64,000 nucleotides of DNA from Nitrospira sp. (GTDB taxonomy: Bacteria > Nitrospirota > Nitrospiria > Nitrospirales > Nitrospiraceae): positions 40,313 through 104,312 of the forward strand of contig JAEURX010000055.1 of the NCBI GenBank assembly GCA_016788885.1, given 5' to 3'. The position numbers and the translations under genes were made by a program. The notes under the pieces are model-generated. The model saw only the letters and a list, made by a program, of their open reading frames with translations. It had not been told where the DNA came from and searched no databases. Below are positions 50,224-59,031 of this stretch, piece after piece (position 1 is the first letter of the stretch; each line of letters opens with the position of its first letter).

Positions 50224-51765
50224 TCACTCGAGAGGACGGGCAATGCCGAGTTTCTGCATCTTGGACTGAAGGGTCGTTCGCTTGAGGCCCAACCTGACCG
50301 CAGCTCCTCTCGGACCCCCGATCACCCATTTCGCTTCGCGTAGAGTGCGCACAATTTGTTCACGTTCAACCTCTTCCAGCGTGATCACCCCGGAAGCGAG
50401 ATGGTTGTTCACCGGCTGGAGCTCACTGATCGGCACCTGCAAATCCGTTCCTTGTGTGAGAATGACGGACCGCTCGATCAGATTTTCCAACTCCCGGATG
50501 TTGCCCGGCCAAGGGTAATGGGACAACACCTCGAGCGTCTCGGCAGGCACGGCCTGGATATTCTTTTTCATGCGCCCCGCATAGTGCTGTGTGAAATAGC
50601 GGACGAGGGTGGGAATGTCTTCTTGCCGATCGCGTAAGGGAGGCACGGTGACCGGAAAGACATTCAGTCGATAGTAGAGGTCGCTGCGAAATTGTTTGGC
50701 CTCCGCCAGACTCTTGAGATCGCGGTTGGTCGCGGCAATCAGTCGCACGTTCACTCGGATCGTCTTCGTACTACCCAACCGCTCAAACTCCTGTTCTTGC
50801 AATACCCGTAGCAGCTTGGACTGTAGCTCTAACGGGATTTCCCCGACCTCATCAAGAAAGATCGTGCCCTTATCGGCCAACTCGAACCTTCCGACCTTCT
50901 GCGAAATCGCTCCCGTGAACGCACCTCGTTCATGCCCGAACAATTCGCTCTCTAACAACCCCATGGGAATGGCGGCACAATTCAGTTTGACGAAGGTGCG
51001 CTCGCTTCGGCCACTGAGGCGATGGATGGCCCGAGCGATGAGCTCCTTTCCGGTGCCGGTTTCGCCTTGAATCAAGACCGTCGAATCAGTCGGAGCCACA
51101 ACCTCCACTTGTTTGAGGACCTGTTTGAGGGCATCGCTGTCACCGATGATATCCTCGAACCCATGTTCCAGACGGAGCTCCTCTTCCAGATAGAGCTTCT
51201 CCTTCGCCAGTTTGTCTCTGAGTTGGGCAATTTCTTGAAAGGCCAGCGCATTCTCCACAGCGACGGCGACCGGATTCGCCACCTGTTGCAGAAACTCCAG
51301 ATCGGCTTCGCTATAGGCCTCTTTCTCCAAACTCACAAACCCCATGGCACCCAACCGGCGTGCTGCCGTGGTCAGCGGCACGAAGCAACAGGAGCGGGAG
51401 TGGTCTTCCCGCATACAGCGCATGACCTTGGGCCATCGCGTTTCCTCGGCGACATCCGGCACCAGTAACGGCTGTTGAGTGTGCCACACTACTCCGGCCG
51501 GGGTTTCATCAATAGGCTCCTCATGCCCGCCGACCAGATCGGCCGGTACATTCGCCTGAACGGTATGCAACCGCATGATGTTCTTGATTGGATCATGCAA
51601 GGAGAGCCCAACGAAATTGACTCGCACGACACGAGGAAGACGCTGCGCAAGCTCCCGAAAGAGCTCATCGAGATCTCGATGAACAGAAATGGCCTGCGCC
51701 ACTTCCAGCAAGGCTTGATAGCGCTCTAGGAGGGTTTCGCAAGGAGAGATGGGCGATCGGTCCAT
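50224..51765 (-). CDS. GAF-sensor sigma-54-dependent transcriptional activator (FhlA/NorR type)
   Basis: A roughly 513-residue enhancer-binding protein. Residues 10-185 form a GAF sensor domain. Residues 215-445 are an AAA+ domain with Walker A GETGTGKELIARAIH, the sigma-54 contact loop GAFTGA and Walker B GTIFLDEVGEI. The C-terminal residues form a Fis-type helix-turn-helix (ALRLGLKRTTLQSKMQKLGI-like). It turns on promoters read by sigma-54 RNA polymerase. The signal detected by the GAF domain is unknown. Start may be ATG 51765 or GTG 51774. The kelch gene is next to it, but no clear sigma-54 box precedes that gene. Confidence 0.92.
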   Translation of the reverse strand: MDRSPISPCETLLERYQALLEVAQAISVHRDLDELFRELAQRLPRVVRVNFVGLSLHDPIKNIMRLHTVQANVPADLVGGHEEPIDETPAGVVWHTQQPLLVPDVAEETRWPKVMRCMREDHSRSCCFVPLTTAARRLGAMGFVSLEKEAYSEADLEFLQQVANPVAVAVENALAFQEIAQLRDKLAKEKLYLEEELRLEHGFEDIIGDSDALKQVLKQVEVVAPTDSTVLIQGETGTGKELIARAIHRLSGRSERTFVKLNCAAIPMGLLESELFGHERGAFTGAISQKVGRFELADKGTIFLDEVGEIPLELQSKLLRVLQEQEFERLGSTKTIRVNVRLIAATNRDLKSLAEAKQFRSDLYYRLNVFPVTVPPLRDRQEDIPTLVRYFTQHYAGRMKKNIQAVPAETLEVLSHYPWPGNIRELENLIERSVILTQGTDLQVPISELQPVNNHLASGVITLEEVEREQIVRTLREAKWVIGGPRGAAVRLGLKRTTLQSKMQKLGIARPLE

Positions 51766-51846
51766 AGCTTTCACAAGTATGGACCATCGCCCGATGCCAG
51801 CTCAAGGGGTTGATCAATCGACCTACCTATCGCCGTCTGTGTGTCG

Positions 51847-52083
51847 TCAGAGCGACTGATGTGTGCCATCGCAGTAGGGCGGCGTTTTGGTGTGCTTACA
51901 CTGGCACAACGCCACTTCTTTCGTTTCGTCGACCGTAAATTCCAGCGGCTCGAACCCGGTTCCTTCGTGCGACCCATCACAGAACGGTTGGTCCCTCGAT
52001 CGTCCGCACGCGCACCAGTAATACGTGCCTGCCTCCAAGGTCAGGACTGACGGTTCCTTCGCTGCAATGCGTGGTTGTCCCAT
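51847..52083 (-). CDS. double-CDGSH iron-sulfur protein
   Basis: A 78-residue protein with two CDGSH motifs, [19 protein letters not shown] and [18 protein letters not shown], each giving the three cysteines and one histidine that hold a [2Fe-2S] cluster. Small tandem-CDGSH proteins take part in redox or iron-sulfur transfer. The ATG at 52083 has GGGAGGTG upstream; the frame continues upstream to 52287 but that portion has no family similarity. Confidence 0.88.
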   Translation of the reverse strand: MGQPRIAAKEPSVLTLEAGTYYWCACGRSRDQPFCDGSHEGTGFEPLEFTVDETKEVALCQCKHTKTPPYCDGTHQSL

Positions 52084-52388
52084 GCGTGCACCTCCCTCTG
52101 AATAGTTGAGACCGGCTTGCGCGGCTGAGTATACCGCTTCACCACAGACTTCGCACCTCCTCCGCACTGCCCATTTAATCGCTTTTTCCCCTGAGCCTGG
52201 CCCTATCCTGCTGCAGGGTCGTGTCTCAAATTGATAGTCATGATCGATCCTCAGGGGCAACACAACAAACAATTTACGAGGCGGCAATATTCTCCCTCTA
52301 ATTTGTGGTATTTACATTGCTCCGACTTGTACGAATCAGCCATGCGCATGGTTGATTGGCCAAGAGACGTTGCTAAAGAGGAGATTCT

Positions 52389-54089
52389 GTGCAGCCTGAT
52401 CCCGTATTCTTTCAAGATCTTGCCATCGTATTCCTTGCAGCTGTCGCAGGTGGCGTGCTCGCTCGACTTACCGGACAGCCATTGATCCTTGGTTATGTGC
52501 TGGGCGGAATCGCCATCGGTCCGTTTACCCCGGGACCTACGATCTCGGAATCTCACACGTTTGATCTCTTCGCGGAAATCGGCGTCATTCTCTTGATGTT
52601 CTCGATCGGACTTGAGTTTTCCGTGAAGGACCTGATGCGCGTTAAATGGGTTGCTCTCGCCGGTGGACCGCTGGGGATTCTCATGGCCATGGGGTTGGCC
52701 GTCGTAACAGGGAACTTGATCGGGTGGTCTATGACCCAAAGCATCGTGATCGGAGCGGTCATTTCCATCGCGAGCACAATGGTACTTGCCCGCATGCTCT
52801 TCGATCGGGGCGAACTTCGTTCAAAGCACGGACGGGTGATGATCGGCATCGCGCTGGTCGAAGATGTCGCAGTCGTAGCCATGACCGTGCTCATGCCGGC
52901 TCTCGGAGAGTTCGACTCGGGACGATTGCTCGTGATCGGTCAAGCCTTGGCAAAAGCACTGTTGATTCTCGTGCCGGTTGGATACTTGGGCGCCAAAGTC
53001 ATCCCGCCGATCATGACACACATCGCCAGGACGCAAAACCATGAACTGTTCTTGCTCGTCACCCTAGCCATCAGCCTTGGAACCGCCGCCGTCACGCAGT
53101 TGATCGGACTCTCCCTCGCGTTGGGGGCCTTCCTGGCCGGCCTCATTATCAGCGCATCCGAGTATGGGCACGAGACCTTGGCCCGGCTCCTCTCGCTCCG
53201 TGACGCGTTCGTTGCGCTCTTCTTCGTGACCATCGGCATCCTGATCGACCCTCGCGTGATCATCGACAATCTTTCTCTCCTTGCCACGATGATCGGCTTG
53301 ATCGTAATCGGGATGTTCATGATTTGGACTACCGTCGTGCGGCTGTTCGGCTACTCTTGGACCACGGCATTCCTGGTGGGGGTCGGCCTCACTCAAATCG
53401 GTGAATTTTCGTTTGTCCTTGTGCAGGTCGCCAAAGCGGAAGGCCACGTCGACAGCGCAGTATACAACGCGACGCTTGCCGCCTCTGTCATTACCATTCT
53501 CATGAATGCGGCTCTTGTGAGGTATGTGCCTGGTTGGTTCGTCCGGCGGCGACTCGACCATGACAAGCACGACATGGTACCAGGACATCCGGAAGGCGAA
53601 CCGCTCCAGCAGCATGTCGTGGTGTGTGGATTTGGACGAGTAGGGAGCTCGCTCGGAAGAGCGTTGGAAGTTTTCAATCTGCCTTATGTCGTCATCGACC
53701 GAAATCCGGACACGATTCGCCGACTACAAGGTCGGGGCGTTCCTTGCCTCTATGGCGACGCCTCGCACCGCGAATTGCTGGTGAAGGCCGGAACGGCAGA
53801 CGCCTCTCTGATTATTGTGGCTTTGCCTGAAATTGAATCCGCTGCCCTCGCAGTCGGTCGCATGCGCAGTCTCAATCCCAACGTTCCGATTTTGGCCCGT
53901 GCACATGGATCGGCAGAGGCGGAACGACTCAGTGCCCTTGGAGTAACAGAGGTCATCCAACCGGACGTCGAAACGTCGGCGACACTTATCCGACATGCCT
54001 TGGCCTGGTTCGGGGTGCCGAAGGATCGCGTTCTGGACTATGTGGAGCAATACAGACAGTCCATGGAAACAAAGCGGCAGACGAAGTAA
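52389..54089 (+). CDS. Kef-type monovalent cation:proton antiporter with TrkA-N domain
   Basis: A 566-residue transporter. The first ~390 residues are the CPA2 membrane domain (VLGGIAIGPFTPG; IGVILLMFSIGLEFS; a region with AEVGLTQIGEFSFVL-like pattern). The rest is a cytoplasmic TrkA-N Rossmann domain, starting HVVVCGFGRVGSSLGRAL. It resembles YbaL/Kef proteins, which exchange potassium or sodium for protons and are gated by NAD or glutathione conjugates. The start is GTG at 52389 behind GAGGAG. Confidence 0.9.
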   Translation: MQPDPVFFQDLAIVFLAAVAGGVLARLTGQPLILGYVLGGIAIGPFTPGPTISESHTFDLFAEIGVILLMFSIGLEFSVKDLMRVKWVALAGGPLGILMAMGLAVVTGNLIGWSMTQSIVIGAVISIASTMVLARMLFDRGELRSKHGRVMIGIALVEDVAVVAMTVLMPALGEFDSGRLLVIGQALAKALLILVPVGYLGAKVIPPIMTHIARTQNHELFLLVTLAISLGTAAVTQLIGLSLALGAFLAGLIISASEYGHETLARLLSLRDAFVALFFVTIGILIDPRVIIDNLSLLATMIGLIVIGMFMIWTTVVRLFGYSWTTAFLVGVGLTQIGEFSFVLVQVAKAEGHVDSAVYNATLAASVITILMNAALVRYVPGWFVRRRLDHDKHDMVPGHPEGEPLQQHVVVCGFGRVGSSLGRALEVFNLPYVVIDRNPDTIRRLQGRGVPCLYGDASHRELLVKAGTADASLIIVALPEIESAALAVGRMRSLNPNVPILARAHGSAEAERLSALGVTEVIQPDVETSATLIRHALAWFGVPKDRVLDYVEQYRQSMETKRQTK

Positions 54090-54346
54090 CCGAGCAGAAT
54101 GCCCATGACCCAACACAGCGCACCCACACAATACGGTACTGCGTCTTGTAGACCCCGTGGGCCGCTCGGTGCAGTTTCACGCATGCCGGTCTACCGGAAG
54201 CCGCAGGACCCTGCTCACCCCCCGCCGTGACAGACGGCCTATTCATGTTTTCACTCCCGTACCGCTACGGCCCATATCGGAGTTGGAGGTCTATGCCAGT
54301 CGTGCCCTCTTGCAGAGAGATGCGACTCACAACAACCACATCCTCT

Positions 54347-54910
54347 TCAACTAGGACCGCGGAGTTTTCGGACGAAGTCAATGTATGAGAACAAGAGCCC
54401 TTGAAGCCGAGAGAACTGGTTAGGATCTCCCAGATTACCGTTATCATCAAAGGCCTGATGCGCGCGAGGCACACCCATCATCTCGGGATACACATGGGCT
54501 CCGATGACCTCAAACGGCACACGTGTATGCCACAGGCTGCGCACGGCGCCGAGCCCACCGGGCGACGCTCCGATCAATAAAATGGGTTTTCCTTCAAGCG
54601 GGGTCGGCTCGGCTCGAGACGCCCAATCGATCGCGTTTTTCAACGTGCCTGGAATGCTTCCATTATACTCGGGGGTGGAGACGACCACACCATCGGCACT
54701 CTGAGTACGTCTGATCAATTCAAGACCGCCGGCCGGAATGCCCTCTCGCGATTCAAGATCACCATCATACATCGGCATCTCAAATTCACGAAAATCGGCA
54801 AGGTCGACGTCCACATCCGGCACGCTGCGCAAAATATTCGCCGCCTGCCCGATCAACTTTCGGTTGAATGACGCGACGCGCAGAGAGGCCGCAAAGGCCA
54901 GTATCTTCAT
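54347..54910 (-). CDS. NADPH-dependent FMN reductase, ChrR/YieF type
   Basis: A 187-residue flavoprotein that reduces quinones or chromate with NADPH. The phosphate-binding loop is FAASLRVASFNRKL, the flavin-site loop is TPEYNGSIPGTLKNAIDWASR, and GASPGGLGAVRSLWH is also conserved. The ATG at 54910 has AAAGGA upstream. It is 115 bases from the glucokinase gene upstream on the same strand. Confidence 0.9.
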   Translation of the reverse strand: MKILAFAASLRVASFNRKLIGQAANILRSVPDVDVDLADFREFEMPMYDGDLESREGIPAGGLELIRRTQSADGVVVSTPEYNGSIPGTLKNAIDWASRAEPTPLEGKPILLIGASPGGLGAVRSLWHTRVPFEVIGAHVYPEMMGVPRAHQAFDDNGNLGDPNQFSRLQGLLFSYIDFVRKLRGPS

Positions 54911-55025
54911 TGTCGGATCCTTTCGATTTCGTTCTACCGTTCAACACACAGTTCCGATGTAGGGATCGATTCCTACGCCGCCAGGCCCCCTTACCTGATC
55001 TGAACCCTCCGGCCATCATCCGTCG

Positions 55026-55736
55026 TCACGCTTCATCGCCCGATTCTGTCTGTGCTTTTTCCCAGAGACGAAATCCTCCGGTGAAGGCATGCTTGTTGTT
55101 GCCGAGATGCACGTCTTTCGGCAGTCGCTTGAGTCGTTTAGCATTGCCGCCGCCCAGCACGACGTACTCGACCTGCAGCGCGCGACGAAGGGCTTGCGTC
55201 ACCTGCCCTACTTGTCGCCGCCATTTTTTCTTGCCGCAGCGCTTCAGCCCGCGCAATCCTACATAGTGTTCATAGGTGCGGCCTTTGCTGTAGGGGAGGT
55301 GCGCCAACTCCATCGGAGCGAGTACCCCATCGATCACCAAGGCTGATCCCAAACCAGTGCCGAGACCGAGGAACAACATACGCCCGCCTTGGTAGCTGCC
55401 GAGCGCCTGCATCGCCGCATCATTGATGACCCTGACTGGTTTGCCGAACGCTTTCTGAAAATCGATCTCGACCCATCCTTTGCCGAGATGTTCTGGCTCG
55501 GCCGCCGGGCGACCGTTCCAAACAGGGCCAGGATATCCAATCGACACCGCATCGTAGGCCCAATCGACCGTGGCACGTTTCACGGCATCGACCATGTCTT
55601 TTGCCATCATCGTTGGGCCGGAAGGGATTTTGCGAGGCGTCGAACGTCCAGTTGCCAGCACTTTCACATTGGTTCCGCCCACGTCGATCACAAGGACCTT
55701 GCGGTGGTTAGGCGAAGACCCGCTGTCTTGTCTCAT
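55026..55736 (-). CDS. ppgK-like: ROK-family (polyphosphate) glucokinase
   Basis: A 236-residue sugar kinase of the ROK family. It has the ATP/polyphosphate loop VIDVGGTNVK, the catalytic aspartate in RVINDAAMQALG and the GLGTGLGSAL second phosphate loop. It lacks the cysteine-rich zinc-binding motif found in classic ROK repressors/kinases and is short, like polyphosphate glucokinases, which phosphorylate glucose from polyphosphate or ATP. Its neighbour upstream, a glycogen-debranching enzyme, would release glucose as its substrate. Confidence 0.85.
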   Translation of the reverse strand: MRQDSGSSPNHRKVLVIDVGGTNVKVLATGRSTPRKIPSGPTMMAKDMVDAVKRATVDWAYDAVSIGYPGPVWNGRPAAEPEHLGKGWVEIDFQKAFGKPVRVINDAAMQALGSYQGGRMLFLGLGTGLGSALVIDGVLAPMELAHLPYSKGRTYEHYVGLRGLKRCGKKKWRRQVGQVTQALRRALQVEYVVLGGGNAKRLKRLPKDVHLGNNKHAFTGGFRLWEKAQTESGDEA

Positions 55737-55815
55737 TCAATGAGCCTCCATTCTCGACGGTCAAAAAAGGGCGGAGATAGCTGGCTCCGCGGTCGACCGG
55801 TCGTTTCCATCGTTG

Positions 55816-57957
55816 TTATAAAACCTGTCGCGTTGCCACCTGCAGCTCTCCCTTCAAATCAAGCACGTCGTATCGCGTGACCGCACCTTCGCGCCAGAAC
55901 CGAAGATCAAGCGTAGCCTTGCCGACGCGCAGCTGACGGACCGTGAGGTCCGGCAACCAGGGCGGCAGCAGAGGATTGATATACAGCATTTTCTTCGTTG
56001 CCTCGGCGTCCAACCCTAAAATGGCGCGCAGGAAATGAAACACGCTCCCTGCCGCCCAGGCCTGCGGTACGTTCGCTCCCAAATATTGCACCGGGAACGT
56101 CCCCGGCTCTCGTTCCGTACCGGCATAGAGTTCCGGTAGACGGTTGAGGAGAAAGTAGCGCCCGGCCTCGCTGATATCGCGGGCAATCATGGCCGCTTCT
56201 TCGGCAAACCCATAGCGTTTGAAGCCCATGGCGATGATGCCGTTGTCGTGCGGCCATACCGACCCGTTTTGATAAGAGAACGGGTTATAGGCGGGGTTTC
56301 GCTCGGACAGGGTTCGGATGCCCCATCCACTCCACATATCCGGTTCGCGCAACCGCCGCACCACTCGCTCGGCCCGGTCCGGACGGACGATGCCGCTCCA
56401 GAGGAGATGACCGGTATTGGACGCGATCGTTTTCACTGGTTTCTTTTCCCCATCCAAGGCATAGGCATAGAAACCGAGATCTTCGCACCAGAACCGCTCT
56501 TCAAACCGTTGCTGAAGATCCATAGCCTCTTGTCGGAGTGTCGCCGCCCACGCGGGGTCGCCCAAATACTCCGCCGCCTCGGCGGCCCGTCGCTTCGCGT
56601 CGAAGGCATACCCTTGCAACTCGCAGAGGGCCTTCGGCCCTCGCACCAACGAGCCGTCCGCGTAGACGACCGCATCGCCGGCGTCCTTCCATCCCATGTT
56701 TTCGTAACCCTTGGCTGAGCGAGTTTGGTACTCCTGAAATCCGTCGCCGTCGCGATCTCCATATTGGTCGATCCAACGCAGGCATCGCTTGACGATCGGA
56801 ACATAACGAGAAAGGAGCGCATCGTCGCCCAGCCACTTCCAGGCTTCATGCCACGCGATGATATAGAGGATGGTCGCATCGGCGGTCCCGTAGTAGGGCG
56901 TATGCGGAATGCGCTTGAAATGCGCCAACTCACCGACCCGTAGCTCGTGAGGCATTTTCCCGGGTTCCGCATCGCGATCTGCATCCATATCGGAGGCCTG
57001 AAGCTCAGCCAATCGCCTGAGCGTGCCTCGGGCGAAACCCGGATAGACCGTCATGTTCTGCAGGCTGACGATCAAACTGTCACGGCCGAAGACGCTGACG
57101 AACCAAGGGACCCCGGCGGCGGCCAGCAGATCTTCCGAATGTTCCTCGTCGACGGCAAGACGTAACGCGGCCATATCCTCAACCGACTGCCGATACAGCC
57201 GATAGAATTCTTCATTCGACGTGGTGATCTGCGTCGTGACCTGCTTCCACTGCGCCAGGCGTTCGGCGGTCCCGGAGTCCTCATGCGCGTGTGCACACTC
57301 GCTGGGCGCCCGGCGGACAATCTCGCCTTCCTGAATGTCATATTTACAGCAGGCATGCCAGGTCTCACCCGGCGACAGATCGACTGAAAAGTTGATCCGA
57401 CCGTTGCCGTAGAGCGCCTTCGAGTCGCAGTGCTCCAGGAGCACCGTCAGGGCCCGTCGAAAGTCGCCGTGCGTATAGCGGGTGATCACCTGTTGATCAT
57501 CATCCACCCACTTGGTTTCAATATGACCCCGGCGCGTGAGCTCCTTGGCCCTGACTTCAAAGATGTCGGCGAAGTCCGCGCGGATCAGAAGTTCGAGATT
57601 GAAGCGAACACGCGTGGTGCTGTAGTTGCGAATATCGATGTCCTCGTGAAGCGCCTCTCCGATGGAGCGGCCCAGCACGAGTCCGAGCGTTCCGGCCGGA
57701 ATCGTTCCATGCTCCGTTTCGACCTTTGGATTGACGAGGTAGGTGCGCGAGGCATAGTAGGCGATGGCGCCGGAATTGAGCAGAACCCATCGCTTCCCGT
57801 CTATGTACAATTGAGACCGGTTGAGGTATCGCGTGTCCCGCGAATAGAACCCCTGGTCGGAGGCCCCCGTGATGGAGCCGTCAAGCTCGGACACCAAGAA
57901 CGAATGTCCGTGGTTGATTGTCATAACGGGAGGGCCGACCGTGACTTTCGGCGCCAT
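55816..57957 (-). CDS. glycogen-debranching enzyme (amylo-alpha-1,6-glucosidase type)
   Basis: A 713-residue enzyme. Its N-terminal part (residues 1-210, with the GFYSRDTRYL-like opening) is the bacterial GDE N-terminal domain and the rest is a glucosidase (alpha/alpha-barrel) domain with PWFVSVFGRDSLI, the substrate-site segment YYGTADATILYIIAWHEA, NTGHLLWSGIV and SVWPHDNGIIAMGFKRYG. It would hydrolyse alpha-1,6 branches of glycogen or other glucans. AGGAGG-like CGGAGG precedes ATG 57957. It is 79 bases upstream of the ROK kinase start. Confidence 0.88.
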   Translation of the reverse strand: MAPKVTVGPPVMTINHGHSFLVSELDGSITGASDQGFYSRDTRYLNRSQLYIDGKRWVLLNSGAIAYYASRTYLVNPKVETEHGTIPAGTLGLVLGRSIGEALHEDIDIRNYSTTRVRFNLELLIRADFADIFEVRAKELTRRGHIETKWVDDDQQVITRYTHGDFRRALTVLLEHCDSKALYGNGRINFSVDLSPGETWHACCKYDIQEGEIVRRAPSECAHAHEDSGTAERLAQWKQVTTQITTSNEEFYRLYRQSVEDMAALRLAVDEEHSEDLLAAAGVPWFVSVFGRDSLIVSLQNMTVYPGFARGTLRRLAELQASDMDADRDAEPGKMPHELRVGELAHFKRIPHTPYYGTADATILYIIAWHEAWKWLGDDALLSRYVPIVKRCLRWIDQYGDRDGDGFQEYQTRSAKGYENMGWKDAGDAVVYADGSLVRGPKALCELQGYAFDAKRRAAEAAEYLGDPAWAATLRQEAMDLQQRFEERFWCEDLGFYAYALDGEKKPVKTIASNTGHLLWSGIVRPDRAERVVRRLREPDMWSGWGIRTLSERNPAYNPFSYQNGSVWPHDNGIIAMGFKRYGFAEEAAMIARDISEAGRYFLLNRLPELYAGTEREPGTFPVQYLGANVPQAWAAGSVFHFLRAILGLDAEATKKMLYINPLLPPWLPDLTVRQLRVGKATLDLRFWREGAVTRYDVLDLKGELQVATRQVL

Positions 57958-58138
57958 ATACTCTACCTCCGGGTTGAGGAGCGACCTTTACTCCGAATAG
58001 TCTCGCTTGATTCCGTGGACTCTCCTTTTTCGACCGACTCCCCCGCAAGCTCATAAACCAATACCTTCAGCCAAACCGGTACGCGCGCGGACTTGCATGA
58101 CAGAGGCAAGTCCTCTTATTGCCCCGATCCGTATAAAA

Positions 58139-58585
58139 CTATAACTTCAACGCCTTGATTGGCGACACCACCGCCGCCGGATTGTTCTTCCATATCGACT
58201 CATCAGCGTCAACATACAGTTCCACTTCATTCCCATCGGGATCTTTCAGGTAAAGGCTCTGACTCACGGTGTGATCGCTCATGCCATCTATTGCAATCCC
58301 CGCTTGATCCAACTCGTGCTTGGCCTGTCGCAACTCGTCGAGACTGTCCCCGACCTTGATTCCGATATGGTAGAGCCCACGGCGAGGGCCCGGAGGAGGC
58401 CCTGGCGCATCCCCGACTTGGATGAGCAATAACTCGTGGTGCGTACGACCGGATGTCAGTGCAGCGGCAGCCCCGTTAAAGATCCGGCCTACTTCCTTAA
58501 ACCCTAATAAATCTCGGTAGAAGCCGAGCGAACGTTCCAGATTCTTCACATAGAAGACCACATGACCAAGATAATGAGCTTTCAT
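58139..58585 (-). CDS. VOC-family (glyoxalase/dioxygenase-like) protein
   Basis: A 148-residue vicinal-oxygen-chelate protein. It starts YLGHVVFYVKNLERSLGFYRDLLGFKEV and has HHELLLIQVGD, GLYHIGIKVGD (a histidine) and DPDGNEVELYVD (a glutamate). These are the metal-binding positions of the family. Some such proteins cleave catechols, others bind or isomerise. A GAGGTA site precedes the ATG. A short decayed SDR gene lies just upstream. Confidence 0.85.
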   Translation of the reverse strand: MKAHYLGHVVFYVKNLERSLGFYRDLLGFKEVGRIFNGAAAALTSGRTHHELLLIQVGDAPGPPPGPRRGLYHIGIKVGDSLDELRQAKHELDQAGIAIDGMSDHTVSQSLYLKDPDGNEVELYVDADESIWKNNPAAVVSPIKALKL

Positions 58586-58598
58586 CTTTTTACCTCAA

Positions 58599-58982
58599 TT
58601 ATCCAAGTGGAATAAGAGCATCGTTTGTCTGCCTTGCTTCATCGGACACAAGAAACAGCGCCATTTCGGCGGCTGAATTCATGTTCATCGTCAACATTCC
58701 CTGCCACAGCGACAGATCTGCTTCGACGACACGCCCCAGCGTAAGTCCTCTCACGAGATCGATCAGTGCATTGATCGGGCCGACCCTGTCCATTGTCTTT
58801 TCGAGCAGGCGTCGAACAGCTGACTCATCCGTGACACCGGCTGTCGCAACCTGACCCTCTGGATCTCGGACATTCCTCGCGCAGTGCTTGCCGCATTCCG
58901 CCATACCAACCATGCAGACCCGTATCCATTCAGATCGGACGAGTGACTCACTCTTCTTCTCCCGTGATGTGATTCCATTCAC
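58599..58982 (-). pseudogene. truncated short-chain dehydrogenase (SDR) remnant
   Basis: A 127-codon frame contains a recognisable mid-section of an SDR (VTDESAVRRLLEKTMDRVGPINALIDLV, then LSLWQGMLTMNMNSA) joined straight to the end of an SDR (MALFLVSDEARQTNDALIPLG). It lacks the N-terminal TGxxxGIG cofactor loop and the catalytic YxxxK segment that should lie between the two parts, so at least one internal deletion and a 5' loss occurred. The product could not bind cofactor or work as a dehydrogenase. Confidence 0.6.
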
Positions 58983-59031
58983 GGTGCTCCAGTGTCATGA
59001 CGAGGCATCTCTTGGAGATTCGGCCGACAAC

